64,000 nt of DNA from JBBDSJ01 sp040905025 (GCA_040905025.1 JBBDSJ010000127.1:1-64000), one strand, 5' to 3'. Shown: positions 1 through 11,100, counted from the first letter of the stretch. Notes: generated from the letters alone by a model not told the origin. Made by a program: numbers and translations.

Positions 1-98
1 CCAACTACGGCATGCCGAATCATTTGCGTATCAGTATTGGTCTCGAACAGGAAAATGCGCGTTTTCTCAAATGCTTTGCTGAAGTATTGGCTGGATGA
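1..98 (+). CDS. hisC: Histidinol-phosphate aminotransferase, C-terminal end (partial)
   Basis: This is the last 31 codons of a gene that enters from the left edge, in the frame that starts at base 3 and stops at TGA 96-98. The tail contains NYGMPNHLRISIG followed by a short helix, which matches the C-terminus of HisC aminotransferases, where a substrate-binding arginine lies in the LRI strand. HisC converts imidazole acetol phosphate and glutamate to histidinol phosphate; the HisC2 type found beside tyrA in gammaproteobacteria may also act on aromatic keto acids. The position directly before tyrA-aroA supports the call, which otherwise rests on a short tail. Confidence 0.75.
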   Translation, partial: NYGMPNHLRISIGLEQENARFLKCFAEVLAG

Positions 99-195
99 TA
101 AAGAAATATGTCGATGTCATCTGCAAGCCAGTGTATGCATTGGCGTAAATTCGCGTTTATGCGCGGACTGAATTGATATAACCGGACTTTATACA

Positions 196-1101
196 TTGCC
201 GAAAACAATACACATTAACAAACTTGCCGTAATTGGCGTTGGCCTGATTGGCGGCTCGTTCTGCCGTGCGCTGAAGCGTGCCAATGCTGTTACGCACATT
301 TGTGGTTATGGCCGCAATAGCGATGCTTTGCAAAAAGCGCTTGAACTCGGTGTAATTGACAGCATGGCCACTGATCTGGCCGGTGCGGTGCAGGATGCCG
401 ATGTCGTCATGATTGCGACACCACTGGGCGCCTATGCCGATATTTTTGCCGGTCTTCGCGATCATCTGTCTGCGGATTGTGTAGTGACTGATGCCGGTAG
501 CGTGAAAGGCAGTGTCGTTGACGCTGCACGGACAAATTTAACAGCAGAACAATTTCGGCGGTTTGTCCCGGGCCATCCGGTGGCTGGCACCGAGCAAAGC
601 GGGGTCGAAGCCGCGTTTGCCGAATTGTTTGACCGGCATCGTGTGATCCTGACGCCGCTCGAGCAAACTGAGGCGCAGGCAGTGCAAATGATTGAACAAC
701 TCTGGCAACTGGCCGGCGCTGAAGTCGTGCAAATGTCGGTTGCCGAACATGATGCCATTCTCGCGGCGACCAGCCACCTGCCGCATATGCTGGCGTATGC
801 ACTGGTCGATTGTCTCGCCGGCATGGATGAGCAGAAAGCCATCTTCCGGTTTGCCGCTGGCGGGTTTGCCGACTTCACGCGTATTGCGTCCAGTCATCCG
901 CAAATGTGGCATGACATCTGTTTTGCCAATCGCGAAGAACTGCTGACGATGCTGGATCAGTTTCAGCAGCAACTCGACAACCTGACCAAAGCGATCCGTG
1001 CCGACGATCGCCAGGCCGTGATTGAGATGTTTACGCGTGCCAAGAATGCCCGCGATCATTTCAGTAAACTGCGTGCTACCGGCCCAATCCCAAAAGAATA
1101 A
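196..1101 (+). CDS. tyrA: Prephenate/arogenate dehydrogenase
   Basis: A 301-residue NAD(P)-dependent dehydrogenase that oxidatively decarboxylates prephenate (or arogenate) in tyrosine synthesis in the cytoplasm. The Rossmann motif GVGLIGGS lies at residues 14-21, and HPVAGTEQSG at about 127-136 carries the expected active-site histidine. No chorismate mutase or ACT domain is attached, so it is the stand-alone form. The start is TTG at 196: an in-frame stop at 169-171 leaves little choice, and no clear Shine-Dalgarno precedes it. It lies between hisC and aroA, the order found in Pseudomonas, where tyrA and aroA can even be fused; here 12 bases separate them. Confidence 0.93.
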   Translation: MPKTIHINKLAVIGVGLIGGSFCRALKRANAVTHICGYGRNSDALQKALELGVIDSMATDLAGAVQDADVVMIATPLGAYADIFAGLRDHLSADCVVTDAGSVKGSVVDAARTNLTAEQFRRFVPGHPVAGTEQSGVEAAFAELFDRHRVILTPLEQTEAQAVQMIEQLWQLAGAEVVQMSVAEHDAILAATSHLPHMLAYALVDCLAGMDEQKAIFRFAAGGFADFTRIASSHPQMWHDICFANREELLTMLDQFQQQLDNLTKAIRADDRQAVIEMFTRAKNARDHFSKLRATGPIPKE

Positions 1102-1113
1102 TCCGTATAAATT

Positions 1114-2424
1114 ATGAGCCGTAATATTACTTTTACCGTGCAGCCCGGTGGTTGTCTGAAAGGTCGTGTGCGCGTACCGGGCGACAAGTCCATATCGCAT
1201 CGTGTGATCATGTTCGGTGCGCTGGCTAATGGTGAAAGTCATGCCAGCGGTTTTCTGCAGAGCGAAGATACTCGTGCAACCATGTCGGCATTTCAGCAGA
1301 TGGGTGTACGCATCAGCGCCGATGACCTCGGTAATGTTTATATTCATGGTGTTGGTCTGCGCGGCTTAAGCGCACCGCAGCAGCCACTGGATCTGGGCAA
1401 CTCCGGTACATCGGCACGTCTGATGAGCGGCTTGCTGGCCGGTCAGGCATTCAGCAGCGAGATCATCGGTGATGCATCATTGACCAGACGGCCGATGGAT
1501 CGGGTCGTTCTGCCGTTGCGACAGATGGGTGCGAATATTGAAACTTCGGCGGCCGGTACCTTGCCGATGAAAATTCAGGGCCAGGCGTTAACCGGCATTG
1601 ATTACACCTTGCCGGTGGCAAGTGCGCAGCTGAAATCCTGCCTGTTACTGGCAGGTCTGTATGCCGATGGTGAAACCGTTATTCATGAACCAACAGCGAC
1701 CCGCGATCATACCGAACGTATGCTCAGTGCTTGCGGTTATCCAGTGCAAATCATTGATGGCACGTTGCGCCTGCGCGGTGGCACTGAATTACAGCCTTTC
1801 GACATCCAGATACCGGCAGATATCTCCTCGGCGGCGTTTTTTCTGGTCGGTGCCAGTATCGCGCCGGAATCCGATTTGCTGATTGAAGCTGTTGGTATCA
1901 ATCCGACCCGTTCCGCCGTGGTCGATATTCTGCGGTTGATGGGGGCACAGATTGATATTCGCAACAAACGCCTGCTGGGTGGTGAGCCGGTGGCCGATCT
2001 GCATATCGGCGCGGCGCGTTTGCGTGGCATCGACATTCCGCCGGCGCTGGTATCAATTGCCATTGATGAATTTCCGGCAATTATGGTGGCTGCCGCCTGC
2101 GCCGATGGCCGCACGCTGCTGAGTGGCGCCGAAGAACTGCGTTACAAGGAAAGCGACCGGATTGAATCGGTGGCCGCCGGATTGCGGGTACTGGGGATCA
2201 CGGTAGAAACAAGCCCTGACGGCATGATTGTCGAGGGCGGAAAATTGCAGGGCGGTGAGGTGATCAGCCAGGGCGATCACCGCATCAGCATGGCATTTGC
2301 GATGGCGGGTCTGGCGGCCAGCGGTCAGGTGGTTATCAAGGATTGCGCCAATGTTGGCACATCATATCCGGGCTTTGCCGAATCAGCCCAGCAGCTGGGT
2401 CTGGAAATTGAGGTGCGGGAGTAG
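1114..2424 (+). CDS. aroA: 3-phosphoshikimate 1-carboxyvinyltransferase (EPSP synthase)
   Basis: A 436-residue enzyme that joins shikimate-3-phosphate and phosphoenolpyruvate in the shikimate pathway. Visible family signatures are GDKSISHR at 23-30 (substrate-binding lysine and arginine), LGNSGTSARL at about 94-103, and LRYKESDRI near residue 345. The QLKSCLLLAG segment near 170 also fits. Length is normal for the family. It starts at ATG 12 bases after tyrA and ends 3 bases before cmk, so tyrA-aroA-cmk probably form one transcription unit. Confidence 0.96.
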   Translation: MSRNITFTVQPGGCLKGRVRVPGDKSISHRVIMFGALANGESHASGFLQSEDTRATMSAFQQMGVRISADDLGNVYIHGVGLRGLSAPQQPLDLGNSGTSARLMSGLLAGQAFSSEIIGDASLTRRPMDRVVLPLRQMGANIETSAAGTLPMKIQGQALTGIDYTLPVASAQLKSCLLLAGLYADGETVIHEPTATRDHTERMLSACGYPVQIIDGTLRLRGGTELQPFDIQIPADISSAAFFLVGASIAPESDLLIEAVGINPTRSAVVDILRLMGAQIDIRNKRLLGGEPVADLHIGAARLRGIDIPPALVSIAIDEFPAIMVAAACADGRTLLSGAEELRYKESDRIESVAAGLRVLGITVETSPDGMIVEGGKLQGGEVISQGDHRISMAFAMAGLAASGQVVIKDCANVGTSYPGFAESAQQLGLEIEVRE

Positions 2425-2427
2425 TTT

Positions 2428-3144
2428 ATGGCGGCGAGCACGGTACCTGTGATTACTGTCGATGGCCCGAGCGGTACCGGCAAGGGCACGATTTGCAGCC
2501 TGCTGGCCGACTGGCTCGGCTGGCATTTGCTCGACAGTGGCGCACTTTATCGGGTGACGGCACTGGCGGTATTGCGGGCCGGGGTGGACGTGGCCGATGT
2601 AGCCCGGGTCGGCGAAATTGCTGCCGGTCTGGAGCTGGATTTTGCCCCCGGTGGTGCTGAAACCCCCATCCGGATACTACTGGCCCGTGAAGATGTTTCA
2701 GCGGCAATCCGGGCCGAGCAGGTCAGTATTCTGGCGTCTGAGGTGGCGGCCTATCCGGCCGTACGCAGTGCCTTGCTGGCACGCCAGCATGCCAGTCGGC
2801 GGGCGCCGGGACTGATTGCCGACGGCCGCGACATGGGCACGGTGGTATTCCCCGATGCGCCACTGAAATTCTTTCTTACCGCGAGTGCCGGGGAACGTGC
2901 CGAGAGGCGCTATAAACAGTTGAAGCTAAAAGGAATTGATGTTAATCTCCGCCAGCTTTCGGTCGATATAGCCGAGCGGGATGCTAGGGATAGTCAGCGC
3001 AAAGTCTCTCCGTTAACACCGGCGTCAGATGCTGTTGTCATTGATACCACCGGTCACGATATTGACGCGGTGCTGGCAATTGTTTCTTCACAGGTGCAAC
3101 AAAGATTCACCGCAGTGCCGACTCTTCCCCAGCGTAAACTTTAA
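2428..3144 (+). CDS. cmk: Cytidylate kinase
   Basis: A 238-residue nucleoside monophosphate kinase that phosphorylates CMP and dCMP. The P-loop GPSGTGKG is at residues 13-20, the DSGALYR segment near 37 is the CMP-binding region, and GRDMGTVVFPDA near 134 is characteristic of bacterial Cmk. Start is ATG 2428, three bases after the aroA stop. The downstream neighbour is rpsA, as in most gammaproteobacteria. Confidence 0.95.
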   Translation: MAASTVPVITVDGPSGTGKGTICSLLADWLGWHLLDSGALYRVTALAVLRAGVDVADVARVGEIAAGLELDFAPGGAETPIRILLAREDVSAAIRAEQVSILASEVAAYPAVRSALLARQHASRRAPGLIADGRDMGTVVFPDAPLKFFLTASAGERAERRYKQLKLKGIDVNLRQLSVDIAERDARDSQRKVSPLTPASDAVVIDTTGHDIDAVLAIVSSQVQQRFTAVPTLPQRKL

Positions 3145-3228
3145 CCTTAACCAAAAACGCGTCCGTCATTTCTGTATCCGGTGCATAATCGGGCGGTTTG
3201 ATTTGCCGGGCAGGGAATTAACATCAAC

Positions 3229-4899
3229 ATGAGTGAAAGTTTCGCCGAATTATTCGAACAGAGTCAAATTGAAACCAAAATGCGGCCGGGCAGCATTGTC
3301 AGCGCCATGGTTGTGGATTTTGATGACGACACTGTCATAGTCAATGCAGGCCTCAAATCTGAAGGTCTGATCCCCATAGAACAGTTTTATGATGAGCACG
3401 GCGAGCTGGAAGTCGCGATCGGCGATTTTGTTGATGTCGCGCTGGATGCTGTTGAAGATGGTTACGGCGAAACCCGCCTGTCACGCGAAAAAGCCAAACG
3501 CCTGAAAGCCTGGCAGAGACTGGAAGAAGCGCATGAATCCAGTGAAACCGTGGTCGGCACCATCACCGAAAAAGTCAAAGGCGGCTTTACTGTTGATATT
3601 CAACATGTCCGGGCATTCCTGCCGGGCTCACTGGTCGACGTGCGGCCGGTACGTGATACCTCCTATCTGGAAGGCAAACCACTCGAATTCAAGGTGATCA
3701 AGATTGATCGCCGTCGTAATAACGTTGTTGTTTCCCGCCGCGCAGTTGTTGAAACCGAAAGCAGCGCCGAACGCGATGCCCTGCTGGATCGCCTGACCGA
3801 AGGCGAAGTGATCAAGGGTATTGTCAAGAACCTGACCGATTACGGCGCGTTCCTGGATCTGGGCGGTATTGACGGTCTGCTGCATATCACTGACATGGCC
3901 TGGAAGCGGGTCAAGAATCCGGCCGAAGTCGTCAATATTGGCGACGAAATCGACGTCAAGGTGCTGAAGTTTGATCGCGAACGTAACCGCGTTTCGCTCG
4001 GCCTGAAGCAGATGGGCGCGGATCCGTGGGGAGACATCAACAGCCGTTATCCGGAAGGTGCCCGGCTGCTGGGCAAGGTCACGAATCTGGCTGATTATGG
4101 CTGTTTCGTCGAATTGGAAGAAGGTGTTGAAGGTCTGGTTCACGTCTCCGAAATGGACTGGACCAACAAGAATGTCCATCCGTCCAAGCTGGTGCATGTC
4201 GGCCAGGAAGTTGAAGTCATGGTGCTGGATATTGACGAGGAACGCCGCCGTATTTCGCTGGGCATGAAGCAGTGCCAGCCGAATCCGTGGGAAAACTTCG
4301 CTGCCACCCATAACAAGGGCGATCATGTGACCGGTACCATCAAGTCGATTACTGACTTCGGTGTCTTTATTGGTCTGGATGGCGGTATCGACGGCCTCGT
4401 GCATCTGTCCGATATCTCCTGGCATGAAACCGGTGAAGAGGCCATCCGCAAATACGCCAAGGGCGATGAACTCGAAACCGTGGTGTTGTCAGTCGATGCC
4501 GAGCGCGAACGCATTTCGCTGGGCGTGAAGCAGTTGGAACGCGATCCGTTCTCCAGTTTTGCCGCGGAATACAGCAAGGGCGCACTGGTGAATGCCAAGG
4601 TGCTGGAAGTCGATGCCAAGGGCGCGGTCATGGAGCTCGCCGAGGGTGTCGACGGTTACCTCAAGGCCAGTGAAATCTCGCTCGACAAGCGGACCGATGA
4701 TGCCAGCAAGGAAATCAGTGTCGGTGACGAGATCGAGGTCAAAATCATCAATATTGACCGCAAGAAGCGCTCCATCAGCCTGTCCATCAAGGCCAAGGAG
4801 CAGGACGACGAGAGCACCGCGGTACAGGAATATGCACCGGATCAGGGCACAGGCGCCAAGCTCGGCGATATTCTGCGCGAGCATCTCGAAAACAAATAA
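3229..4899 (+). CDS. rpsA: 30S ribosomal protein S1
   Basis: A 556-residue protein made of six S1 (OB-fold) RNA-binding domains, at about 21-87, 105-171, 192-260, 277-347, 364-434 and 451-520. The first two anchor S1 on the 30S subunit and the later four bind mRNA leaders. Repeated phrases such as [20 protein letters not shown] and [20 protein letters not shown] mark successive domains. Length equals the six-domain E. coli form. An 84-base gap follows cmk, and a clear hairpin with a T-tract follows the stop, so the gene probably has its own transcript. Confidence 0.97.
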   Translation: MSESFAELFEQSQIETKMRPGSIVSAMVVDFDDDTVIVNAGLKSEGLIPIEQFYDEHGELEVAIGDFVDVALDAVEDGYGETRLSREKAKRLKAWQRLEEAHESSETVVGTITEKVKGGFTVDIQHVRAFLPGSLVDVRPVRDTSYLEGKPLEFKVIKIDRRRNNVVVSRRAVVETESSAERDALLDRLTEGEVIKGIVKNLTDYGAFLDLGGIDGLLHITDMAWKRVKNPAEVVNIGDEIDVKVLKFDRERNRVSLGLKQMGADPWGDINSRYPEGARLLGKVTNLADYGCFVELEEGVEGLVHVSEMDWTNKNVHPSKLVHVGQEVEVMVLDIDEERRRISLGMKQCQPNPWENFAATHNKGDHVTGTIKSITDFGVFIGLDGGIDGLVHLSDISWHETGEEAIRKYAKGDELETVVLSVDAERERISLGVKQLERDPFSSFAAEYSKGALVNAKVLEVDAKGAVMELAEGVDGYLKASEISLDKRTDDASKEISVGDEIEVKIINIDRKKRSISLSIKAKEQDDESTAVQEYAPDQGTGAKLGDILREHLENK

Positions 4900-4913
4900 C
4901 GGCTGAAATCCAG

Positions 4914-4947
4914 ATGCGGGCATCATTTAACCGGTGCCCGCATTTTG
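4914..4947 (+). terminator. Rho-independent terminator of rpsA
   Basis: A 9-bp stem, ATGCGGGCA at 4914-4922 with TGCCCGCAT at 4935-4943, is followed by a short T-run. It lies 15 bases after the rpsA stop codon. Confidence 0.78.
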
Positions 4948-5156
4948 TTATTTGCGATTTAGGCGTTACTATTTAAGCTAACGCCTTGAAGTTGTCAGGT
5001 TTTTTTGAGATTTTGGGAGCGGGAAGGTAGCATCAGGGCTATCAGATTCAGATTGAGAAGGAGGGGGCCGTTGCAGTTTCGCTTGTGGGTAACTGGGCGG
5101 TCAGCAGGTACTTGCCGACAGAGCAATTGCCAAAAAAGCAATTTGAGAGAAAAACA

Positions 5157-5462
5157 ATGACCAAGTCAGAGCTGATCGAATCGCTTGCCCGGCGGCAGGC
5201 CCAGTTGGCTTATAAAGATGTGGAACTGGCGGTTAAGTCCATTCTTGAGCACATGGCGCAGACGCTGTCGATTGGGGACCGTATTGAAATCCGGGGTTTT
5301 GGCAGTTTTTCGCTGCATTACCGTCCGCCCCGCGTAGGCCGTAACCCCAAATCAGGTGATCCGGTGTCGCTGCCGGCCAAATTCGTCCCGCATTTCAAGC
5401 CCGGAAAACAGATGCGTGAGCGTGTTGATTTGCATCGTCAGCAGCAGGGCAGCATTCGCTAG
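5157..5462 (+). CDS. ihfB: Integration host factor subunit beta
   Basis: A 101-residue HU/IHF-family DNA-bending protein that pairs with IhfA. The N-terminal [11 protein letters not shown] and the arm region [24 protein letters not shown] are typical of IhfB, including the conserved proline of the intercalating arm. The reading frame is open back to 5085, but ATG 5157 matches the family N-terminus and gives the usual length, so the 24-codon extension is rejected. The rpsA-ihfB order is conserved in gammaproteobacteria. The TAG stop at 5460-5462 overlaps the first bases of an inverted-repeat element. Confidence 0.95.
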   Translation: MTKSELIESLARRQAQLAYKDVELAVKSILEHMAQTLSIGDRIEIRGFGSFSLHYRPPRVGRNPKSGDPVSLPAKFVPHFKPGKQMRERVDLHRQQQGSIR

Positions 5463-5602
5463 AAGCGGTCTCAAAATGTCACGAACGCAGCTGAGGCCAG
5501 GCGAAAGTGGACGAAAAAGCGGAGTGTATAGCTCATACATGAGCATTTTGAGTCCGCTTTTAACGCTGTATCAGCAAGTGCAGTAATTTTGAGACCGCTT
5601 CT
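5461..5602 (+). repeat. Inverted-repeat (MITE-like) element, copy 1
   Basis: This is a 142-bp element with 17-bp perfect terminal inverted repeats, AGAAGCGGTCTCAAAAT at 5461-5477 and its complement at 5586-5602. Inside it an AAAGCGGA/TCCGCTTT pair gives a nested stem. A diverged 202-bp copy lies at 61114-61315 in the opposite orientation. GCTA occurs on both sides (5458-5461 and 5603-5606), perhaps a target duplication. No protein is encoded, so it is non-autonomous or a structural repeat. Confidence 0.85.
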
Positions 5603-5828
5603 GCTATTTCCACCTGCTGTTACCTGTCTCTAAGCAGGCCCGGGATTTTTCCGGTTGCTGTATTAGCATTGCCATTTGGCAATGTCTCCGTTGTTGCAGC
5701 ATTTTTCCCCTCTGGCTATTGTCTTGTTGCACGTCCGTGCGTAAGGTTTATTGATGCCCTGGTACTGATGCGCCTGTATTATTGTCCAGTAACCGCCATC
5801 GCCCGGCAGGTAAACTGAGGAGGTTTCT

Positions 5829-6122
5829 ATGTCACGCATCTTTAAATTGACGCTGGTGCTGCTGGTGTTTTTGTTGGGTCTGGCACTGCATTTAAAGAAC
5901 AATCATTTTGTCCATTTTGAATATTATCTGGGCAGCATTGATTTACCGTTGTCGTTCATGCTGGTGCTGGCACTGATCGTCGGTGCTGTGCTTGGTATTT
6001 TTGCCTGTTTTCCGTGGTTGATAGCCTTGCAACGTGACAATGCGCGACTGTCGCGTCAGGCGCGGCTGGCCGAGCGCGAGATCGATAATCTGCGCGTCAT
6101 TCCGGTGCGGGACATCCATTGA
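5829..6122 (+). CDS. lapA: Lipopolysaccharide assembly protein A (LapA/YciS family)
   Basis: A 97-residue inner-membrane protein with two hydrophobic segments at about 5-22 and 41-65 and a basic, coiled-coil-prone tail, the layout of the DUF1049/LapA family. In E. coli LapA works with LapB to control LPS synthesis through turnover of LpxC. A strong Shine-Dalgarno (GAGGAGG, 5818-5824) precedes ATG 5829. The stop overlaps the start of lapB, so the two are probably translationally coupled. Confidence 0.88.
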   Translation: MSRIFKLTLVLLVFLLGLALHLKNNHFVHFEYYLGSIDLPLSFMLVLALIVGAVLGIFACFPWLIALQRDNARLSRQARLAEREIDNLRVIPVRDIH

Positions 6123-7303
6123 GCGAAACCCACACATTGCTGTACCAGCTAAGCTGGTTGCTGTTACCGGTCGCCGCCTGGTCCGGCTGGTGGCTGGCAC
6201 GGCGTGTGCCGCGGCAGGATGAAACTCGTGGCCGGCTGATGCACCCGGAATATTTCAAGGGACTTAATTTTGTTCTGAATGAACAGCCCGACAAGGCCAT
6301 CGAAGTCTTTGTCAAAATGCTGGAAGTCGACAGTGAAACCGTAGAGACGCATCTGGCACTGGGCAATCTGTTTCGCCGCCGCGGCGAAGTCGATCGCGCC
6401 ATCCGTATCCACCAGAATCTGATTGCCCGGCCGACCTTGAACCGTGACCAGCGCGCGCAGGCTTTGCTTGAGCTGGGTATGGACTATATGCGTTCAGGGT
6501 TGCTGGATCGGGCCGAAAGCTTGTTCAGTGAACTGGTCGAGAACGGTGCCTATTCAACCCAGGCGTTTGAGGAATTGCTGGAGATCTATCAACAGGAAAA
6601 AGACTGGGACAACTGCATCCGTACGGCGCGGCGGCTGGAAATGACATCCGGCAAGGCGCTGGAGCCGCTGGTGGCGCAGTTTTATTGCGAACAGGCTGAA
6701 GATTTACTTGCCCAGGGCCAGGCCAGGGCGGCGCGTGACAATATTCGCCGGGCGTTGGCAATTGATCCGGAATGCGCCCGCGCCAGTTTTATGGAAGCGG
6801 AAATGGCGGTTGCCGACGACAAGCTGCGGCAGGCCATTCGCGCGTATCAACGCATCGAGAAACAGGACGCCGATTATCTGCCCGATGTAATAAAACCGTT
6901 GGCAAACTGCTACCGGCAGCTGGATCGGATGGATGAATTCCGCAATTACCTGCAGCGGATTGTCGATGAGCATGGCGGTATTACAGCGTTGCTGACACTG
7001 ACGGATCTGATCGCCGAACAGGAAGGTGATGCCGCGGCGGCTGAATTCATCACTAATGAATTGCGCAAACGGCCGTCAGTGCGCGGCCTTGACCGTCTGC
7101 TTGAATATGCGCTGGCACGCGCCAAAGGCGCTACCCGCGAGAGTCTTGTGACGTTGCGGGAACTGACCGGGAAACTGTTGCACGATCGGCCGGTGTATCA
7201 ATGCAAGAACTGCGGTTTCCTCGGTAAATCGCCGCACTGGCATTGCCCGGGCTGCAAGAGCTGGAATACTGTCAAACCGATTCACGGGGTCCAGGGCGAA
7301 TAA
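6119..7303 (+). CDS. lapB: Lipopolysaccharide assembly protein B (LapB/YciM)
   Basis: A 394-residue protein with one N-terminal membrane segment (about 7-26), a long array of TPR helices, and a C-terminal rubredoxin-like zinc knuckle with CKNC and CPGC pairs near residues 362-380. In E. coli LapB recruits FtsH to LpxC and so limits LPS synthesis. The start is TTG 6119, which overlaps the lapA stop (TTGA); the N-terminal transmembrane helix directly after it supports this choice. lapA-lapB-pyrF is the same order as in E. coli. Confidence 0.92.
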   Translation: MSETHTLLYQLSWLLLPVAAWSGWWLARRVPRQDETRGRLMHPEYFKGLNFVLNEQPDKAIEVFVKMLEVDSETVETHLALGNLFRRRGEVDRAIRIHQNLIARPTLNRDQRAQALLELGMDYMRSGLLDRAESLFSELVENGAYSTQAFEELLEIYQQEKDWDNCIRTARRLEMTSGKALEPLVAQFYCEQAEDLLAQGQARAARDNIRRALAIDPECARASFMEAEMAVADDKLRQAIRAYQRIEKQDADYLPDVIKPLANCYRQLDRMDEFRNYLQRIVDEHGGITALLTLTDLIAEQEGDAAAAEFITNELRKRPSVRGLDRLLEYALARAKGATRESLVTLRELTGKLLHDRPVYQCKNCGFLGKSPHWHCPGCKSWNTVKPIHGVQGE

Positions 7304-7375
7304 TTGCAGTAGTGTCAAACCGTGTGTCTTGCAGTTCGTGTAAAATAGTCCCTCTTTCAAATTGTCCGGCACCCT

Positions 7376-8110
7376 ATGTCTGTTGATAATCCCCGTATTA
7401 TTGTCGCTCTGGATTTCCCGTCCGCAGCTGCCGCACTGGCGCTGGCGCGACAGCTCGATCCGGCGCGCTGCCGGCTCAAGGTCGGCAAGGAACTCTTCAC
7501 TGCCGCCGGACCACATTTGGTGGAACAGCTGCAAGCGCTCGGTTTCAACGTATTCCTCGATCTGAAATTTCATGATATTCCGGCCACCGTCGCCGGTGCC
7601 TGCCGTGCTGCCGCGAGCCTGGGCGTATGGATGCTGAATGTGCATGCCAGTGGCGGCCGGCGCATGCTGGAAGCAGCAGCAAAAGCGGTGGCCGGCAGTT
7701 TACAGCCGCCGTTGTTGACGGCGGTGACAGTGCTGACCAGCCTGTCCGAAATAGAAGCGGCTGAACTCGGGTTTCAGGAGGGTATTGCCGAGCGGGTAAA
7801 ATCATTGGCACTGCTGAGCGCTGATTGTGGTCTCGATGGCGTCGTTTGTTCGGCGGCCGAAGCGACTTTGTTGCGGCAGTATTTGCCGCCAGCATTCAAA
7901 CTGGTCACACCCGGTATCCGCCCGGCCGGCAGCGCCAGTGACGACCAGTCACGTATTACGACCCCGGCGCTGGCCTTGCAAAACGGCGCTGATTATCTGG
8001 TGATCGGCCGGCCCATCACCCAGGCCGCTGATCCGCTCGCCGCACTGGCCGCGATTGAAACCGAAATTCATCAGGCCGACCAGACCGGCAGTGCGGAGTC
8101 GCCGGTTTGA
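7376..8110 (+). CDS. pyrF: Orotidine 5'-phosphate decarboxylase
   Basis: A 244-residue TIM-barrel enzyme that makes UMP from OMP in pyrimidine synthesis. The signature [11 protein letters not shown] at about 61-71 carries the catalytic Asp-Lys-Asp set, and the phosphate-binding [16 protein letters not shown] lies near 180. Length is typical. A 72-base gap separates it from lapB. Its TGA stop overlaps the TTG start of mfd. Confidence 0.96.
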   Translation: MSVDNPRIIVALDFPSAAAALALARQLDPARCRLKVGKELFTAAGPHLVEQLQALGFNVFLDLKFHDIPATVAGACRAAASLGVWMLNVHASGGRRMLEAAAKAVAGSLQPPLLTAVTVLTSLSEIEAAELGFQEGIAERVKSLALLSADCGLDGVVCSAAEATLLRQYLPPAFKLVTPGIRPAGSASDDQSRITTPALALQNGADYLVIGRPITQAADPLAALAAIETEIHQADQTGSAESPV

Positions 8111-11100
8111 AGCACCTGAGTCCGCTACACCCGCCTGCCGCCGGCAAGCCCGGGACTTATCAGGACTGGACGCATTTAAGCGGCAGCAGCCGCGCGCTGG
8201 CACTGGCCACATTTGCCCGCAACCAGCAGCGGCCATTGGTCGTGTTAACGCCGGACAGTCTCAGCGCCCAGCGGCTGGTAGAAGAACTGCGGTTTTATCT
8301 TGGTCACAGCCGTGACAACGCGAGTGCGGATAACAAGCCGGCCGAAACAGTTCCTGTGCTGTTTTTCCCGGACTGGGAGACCCTGCCGTATGACGTGTTC
8401 TCACCCTATCAGGACATCATCTCCGAGCGTCTGGCGACACTGGCGCGCTTGCCGGACATGCGCAAGGGCATTCTGGTTGCACCGATCAATACCGCCATGC
8501 ATCGGCTGTTACCGGCGGATTATTTGCTCGCCCACAGCCTTGATCTTGCCGTCGGTCAGCAACTGGATATCGAGGCTTTCCGCCGGCGTCTGAACAGCAA
8601 CGGTTATCGCACGGTGGCTCAGGTCTTCGAGCATGGTGACATTGCCGTACGTGGCTCAATCGTTGATCTGTATCCGATGGGTACGCGGGCGCCATACCGG
8701 CTCGATTTCTTTGATGATCAAATCGAAAGCATTCGCGTGTTTGATCCCGAAACGCAGCGTTCACTCGAAAGCATCGAGGCAATTCGCGTTCTGCCGGCGC
8801 GCGAAGTGCCATTGGTCGACGAAGCCATTGCCCGTTTTCGTGCCAACTGGCGCAGCCGTTTCAGCGGCAACCCGAACAGTTGTCCGGTGTACCGCGATGT
8901 CAGTCAGGCACTGGCACCGGCCGGTGTCGAATATTATCTGCCGCTGTTTTATGAAGAGACACAAACGCTGTTTGATTATGTTGCCGACGATGCAGTGCTG
9001 GTTGAAGTCGATCATGTCGGCGCGGCAGCAGACAGTTTCTGGCAGGACATTGAAACACGATATGAATCCGGCCGGCATGATGTGGAGCGGCCATTGCTGC
9101 CGCCGGCCGATATGTTTTTTGCACCGGCCGATCTCGAACAGCGTGCTGCGGCACTGGCACGCGTACGCATTCACAATATTGGCGGCCCGGACAGTGCCAG
9201 TGTCTTCGACTGTACGACACCGACACAATTGCCAATCGACGCGCGTGCGCCGGAACCGCTGGCAATACTGCAACGTTTTATCAACAATTTTAATGGCCGC
9301 TTGTTGCTGGTGGCCGAATCCGCCGGCCGTCGCGAAACGTTACTGGAACTGCTGAAAGGTCATGACTTGCGGCCACAACAGGTTGAAGGCTGGCAGGCGT
9401 TTATCGAGTCGGACGCACCACTTGCATTGACAGTGGCACCGCTGGAGCAGGGCGCGCAAATCGAAACCCCGAAGCTTGCGGTCATTGCCGAATCACAGTT
9501 GTTTGGTGATCGTGCCCAGCAAAAACGCCGGCGCCGGCGTGGTCAGCGCGATCCGGAAAACATCATCCGTGATTTGACCGAACTGAATATCGGCGCGGCT
9601 GTTGTCCATGAAGAGCATGGTGTCGGCCGTTATCTCGGTTTGAACCGGCTGGATGTCGGTGATGTGCCGGCGGAATTTATTGCACTCGAATATGCTGATG
9701 GTGACAAGCTTTATGTGCCGGTAGCGAATCTGGATCGTATCAGCCGCTACACCGGCGCGGACCCGGATCATGCACCGCTGCATAAACTCGGCAGTGGCCA
9801 GTGGGAAAAGGCACGCCGCCGGGCGGTGCAGAAAGTACATGATGTCGCCGCTGAACTGCTGGAATTGCATGCTCGCCGGGCCGCGCGTGAAGGCATCAGC
9901 CATCGGCTCGAAGACGACAGCTACCGCGCTTTTGTACAGAGCTTTCCGTTTGAGGAAACACCGGATCAACTCGATACGATCAACTCGGTGCTGGACGACC
10001 TGCAAAGTACCAAACCGATGGATCGGCTGGTGTGTGGTGATGCCGGTTTCGGCAAGACCGAAGTGGCACTGCGCGCGGCATTTGTCGCGATTCAGAACGG
10101 CTACCAGGTCGCTGTGCTCGTGCCGACAACCTTGCTGGCACAACAGCACTATCAAACCTTCAAGGATCGCTTCGCCGACTGGCCGGTACAGATTGAATTG
10201 CTGTCACGGTTTCGCAGTGGCAAAGAGCAGACCGTCGCACTGGACGGCTTGGCCAATGGCAAGGCCGATATCGTGATCGGCACACATAAACTGTTGCAGT
10301 CGAACATCAAGTACAAACGTCTGGGACTGGTGATTATTGATGAAGAACATCGTTTCGGTGTGCGCCAGAAAGAACAGATCAAGGCACTGCGCGCGGATGT
10401 TGATATTCTTACGCTGACCGCAACGCCGATCCCGCGCACATTGAACATGGCATTGTCCGAACTGCGTGATCTGTCGATCATTGCCTCGCCGCCGCAAAAG
10501 CGCCTTGCCGTGAAAACCTTTGTGCGCGAATGGGATGACAACCTGGTGCGCGAAGCCCTGTTGCGTGAAATCAAGCGCGGCGGCCAGGTATTTTTCCTGC
10601 ATAACAAGGTGGAGAACATCCAGACTGTTGCCGAGCAAATTGTCGGCCTGCTGCCGGAAGCACGCGTACGGATCGCCCACGGCCAGATGCCGGAGAAAGA
10701 ACTCGAACAGGTCATGCTGGATTTTTATCACCGGCGCTTTAATGTGCTGGTATGCACGACCATTGTTGAAACCGGCATTGACGTGCCGAGCGCCAATACA
10801 ATTATTATCAACCGCGCCGATAAATTCGGACTGGCGCAGTTGTATCAATTGCGCGGCCGCGTCGGTCGTTCGCATCACCGTGCCTATGCCTATCTGATTA
10901 TTCCGTCGCGCAAGGCAATCACGCCGGACGCCGTCAAGCGGCTGGAGGCGATAGAATCCCTCGAAGAACTGGGCATCGGCTTCACGCTGGCCACGCATGA
11001 TCTGGAAATCCGCGGTGCCGGTGAAATTCTTGGTGAAGGCCAGAGCGGCCAGATGCATGAAGTCGGGTTTGGCATGTACATGGACATGCTCGAACGCGCG

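Noticed and set aside
5085..5156. N-terminal extension of ihfB by 24 codons
   Set aside because: IHF-beta starts with the [12 protein letters not shown] sequence; the extension has no counterpart and no better ribosome site.
8633..9355. 240-codon frame inside mfd on the same strand
   Set aside because: It lies within the well-supported mfd frame; the translated product is Arg/Cys/Trp-rich with no recognisable domain.
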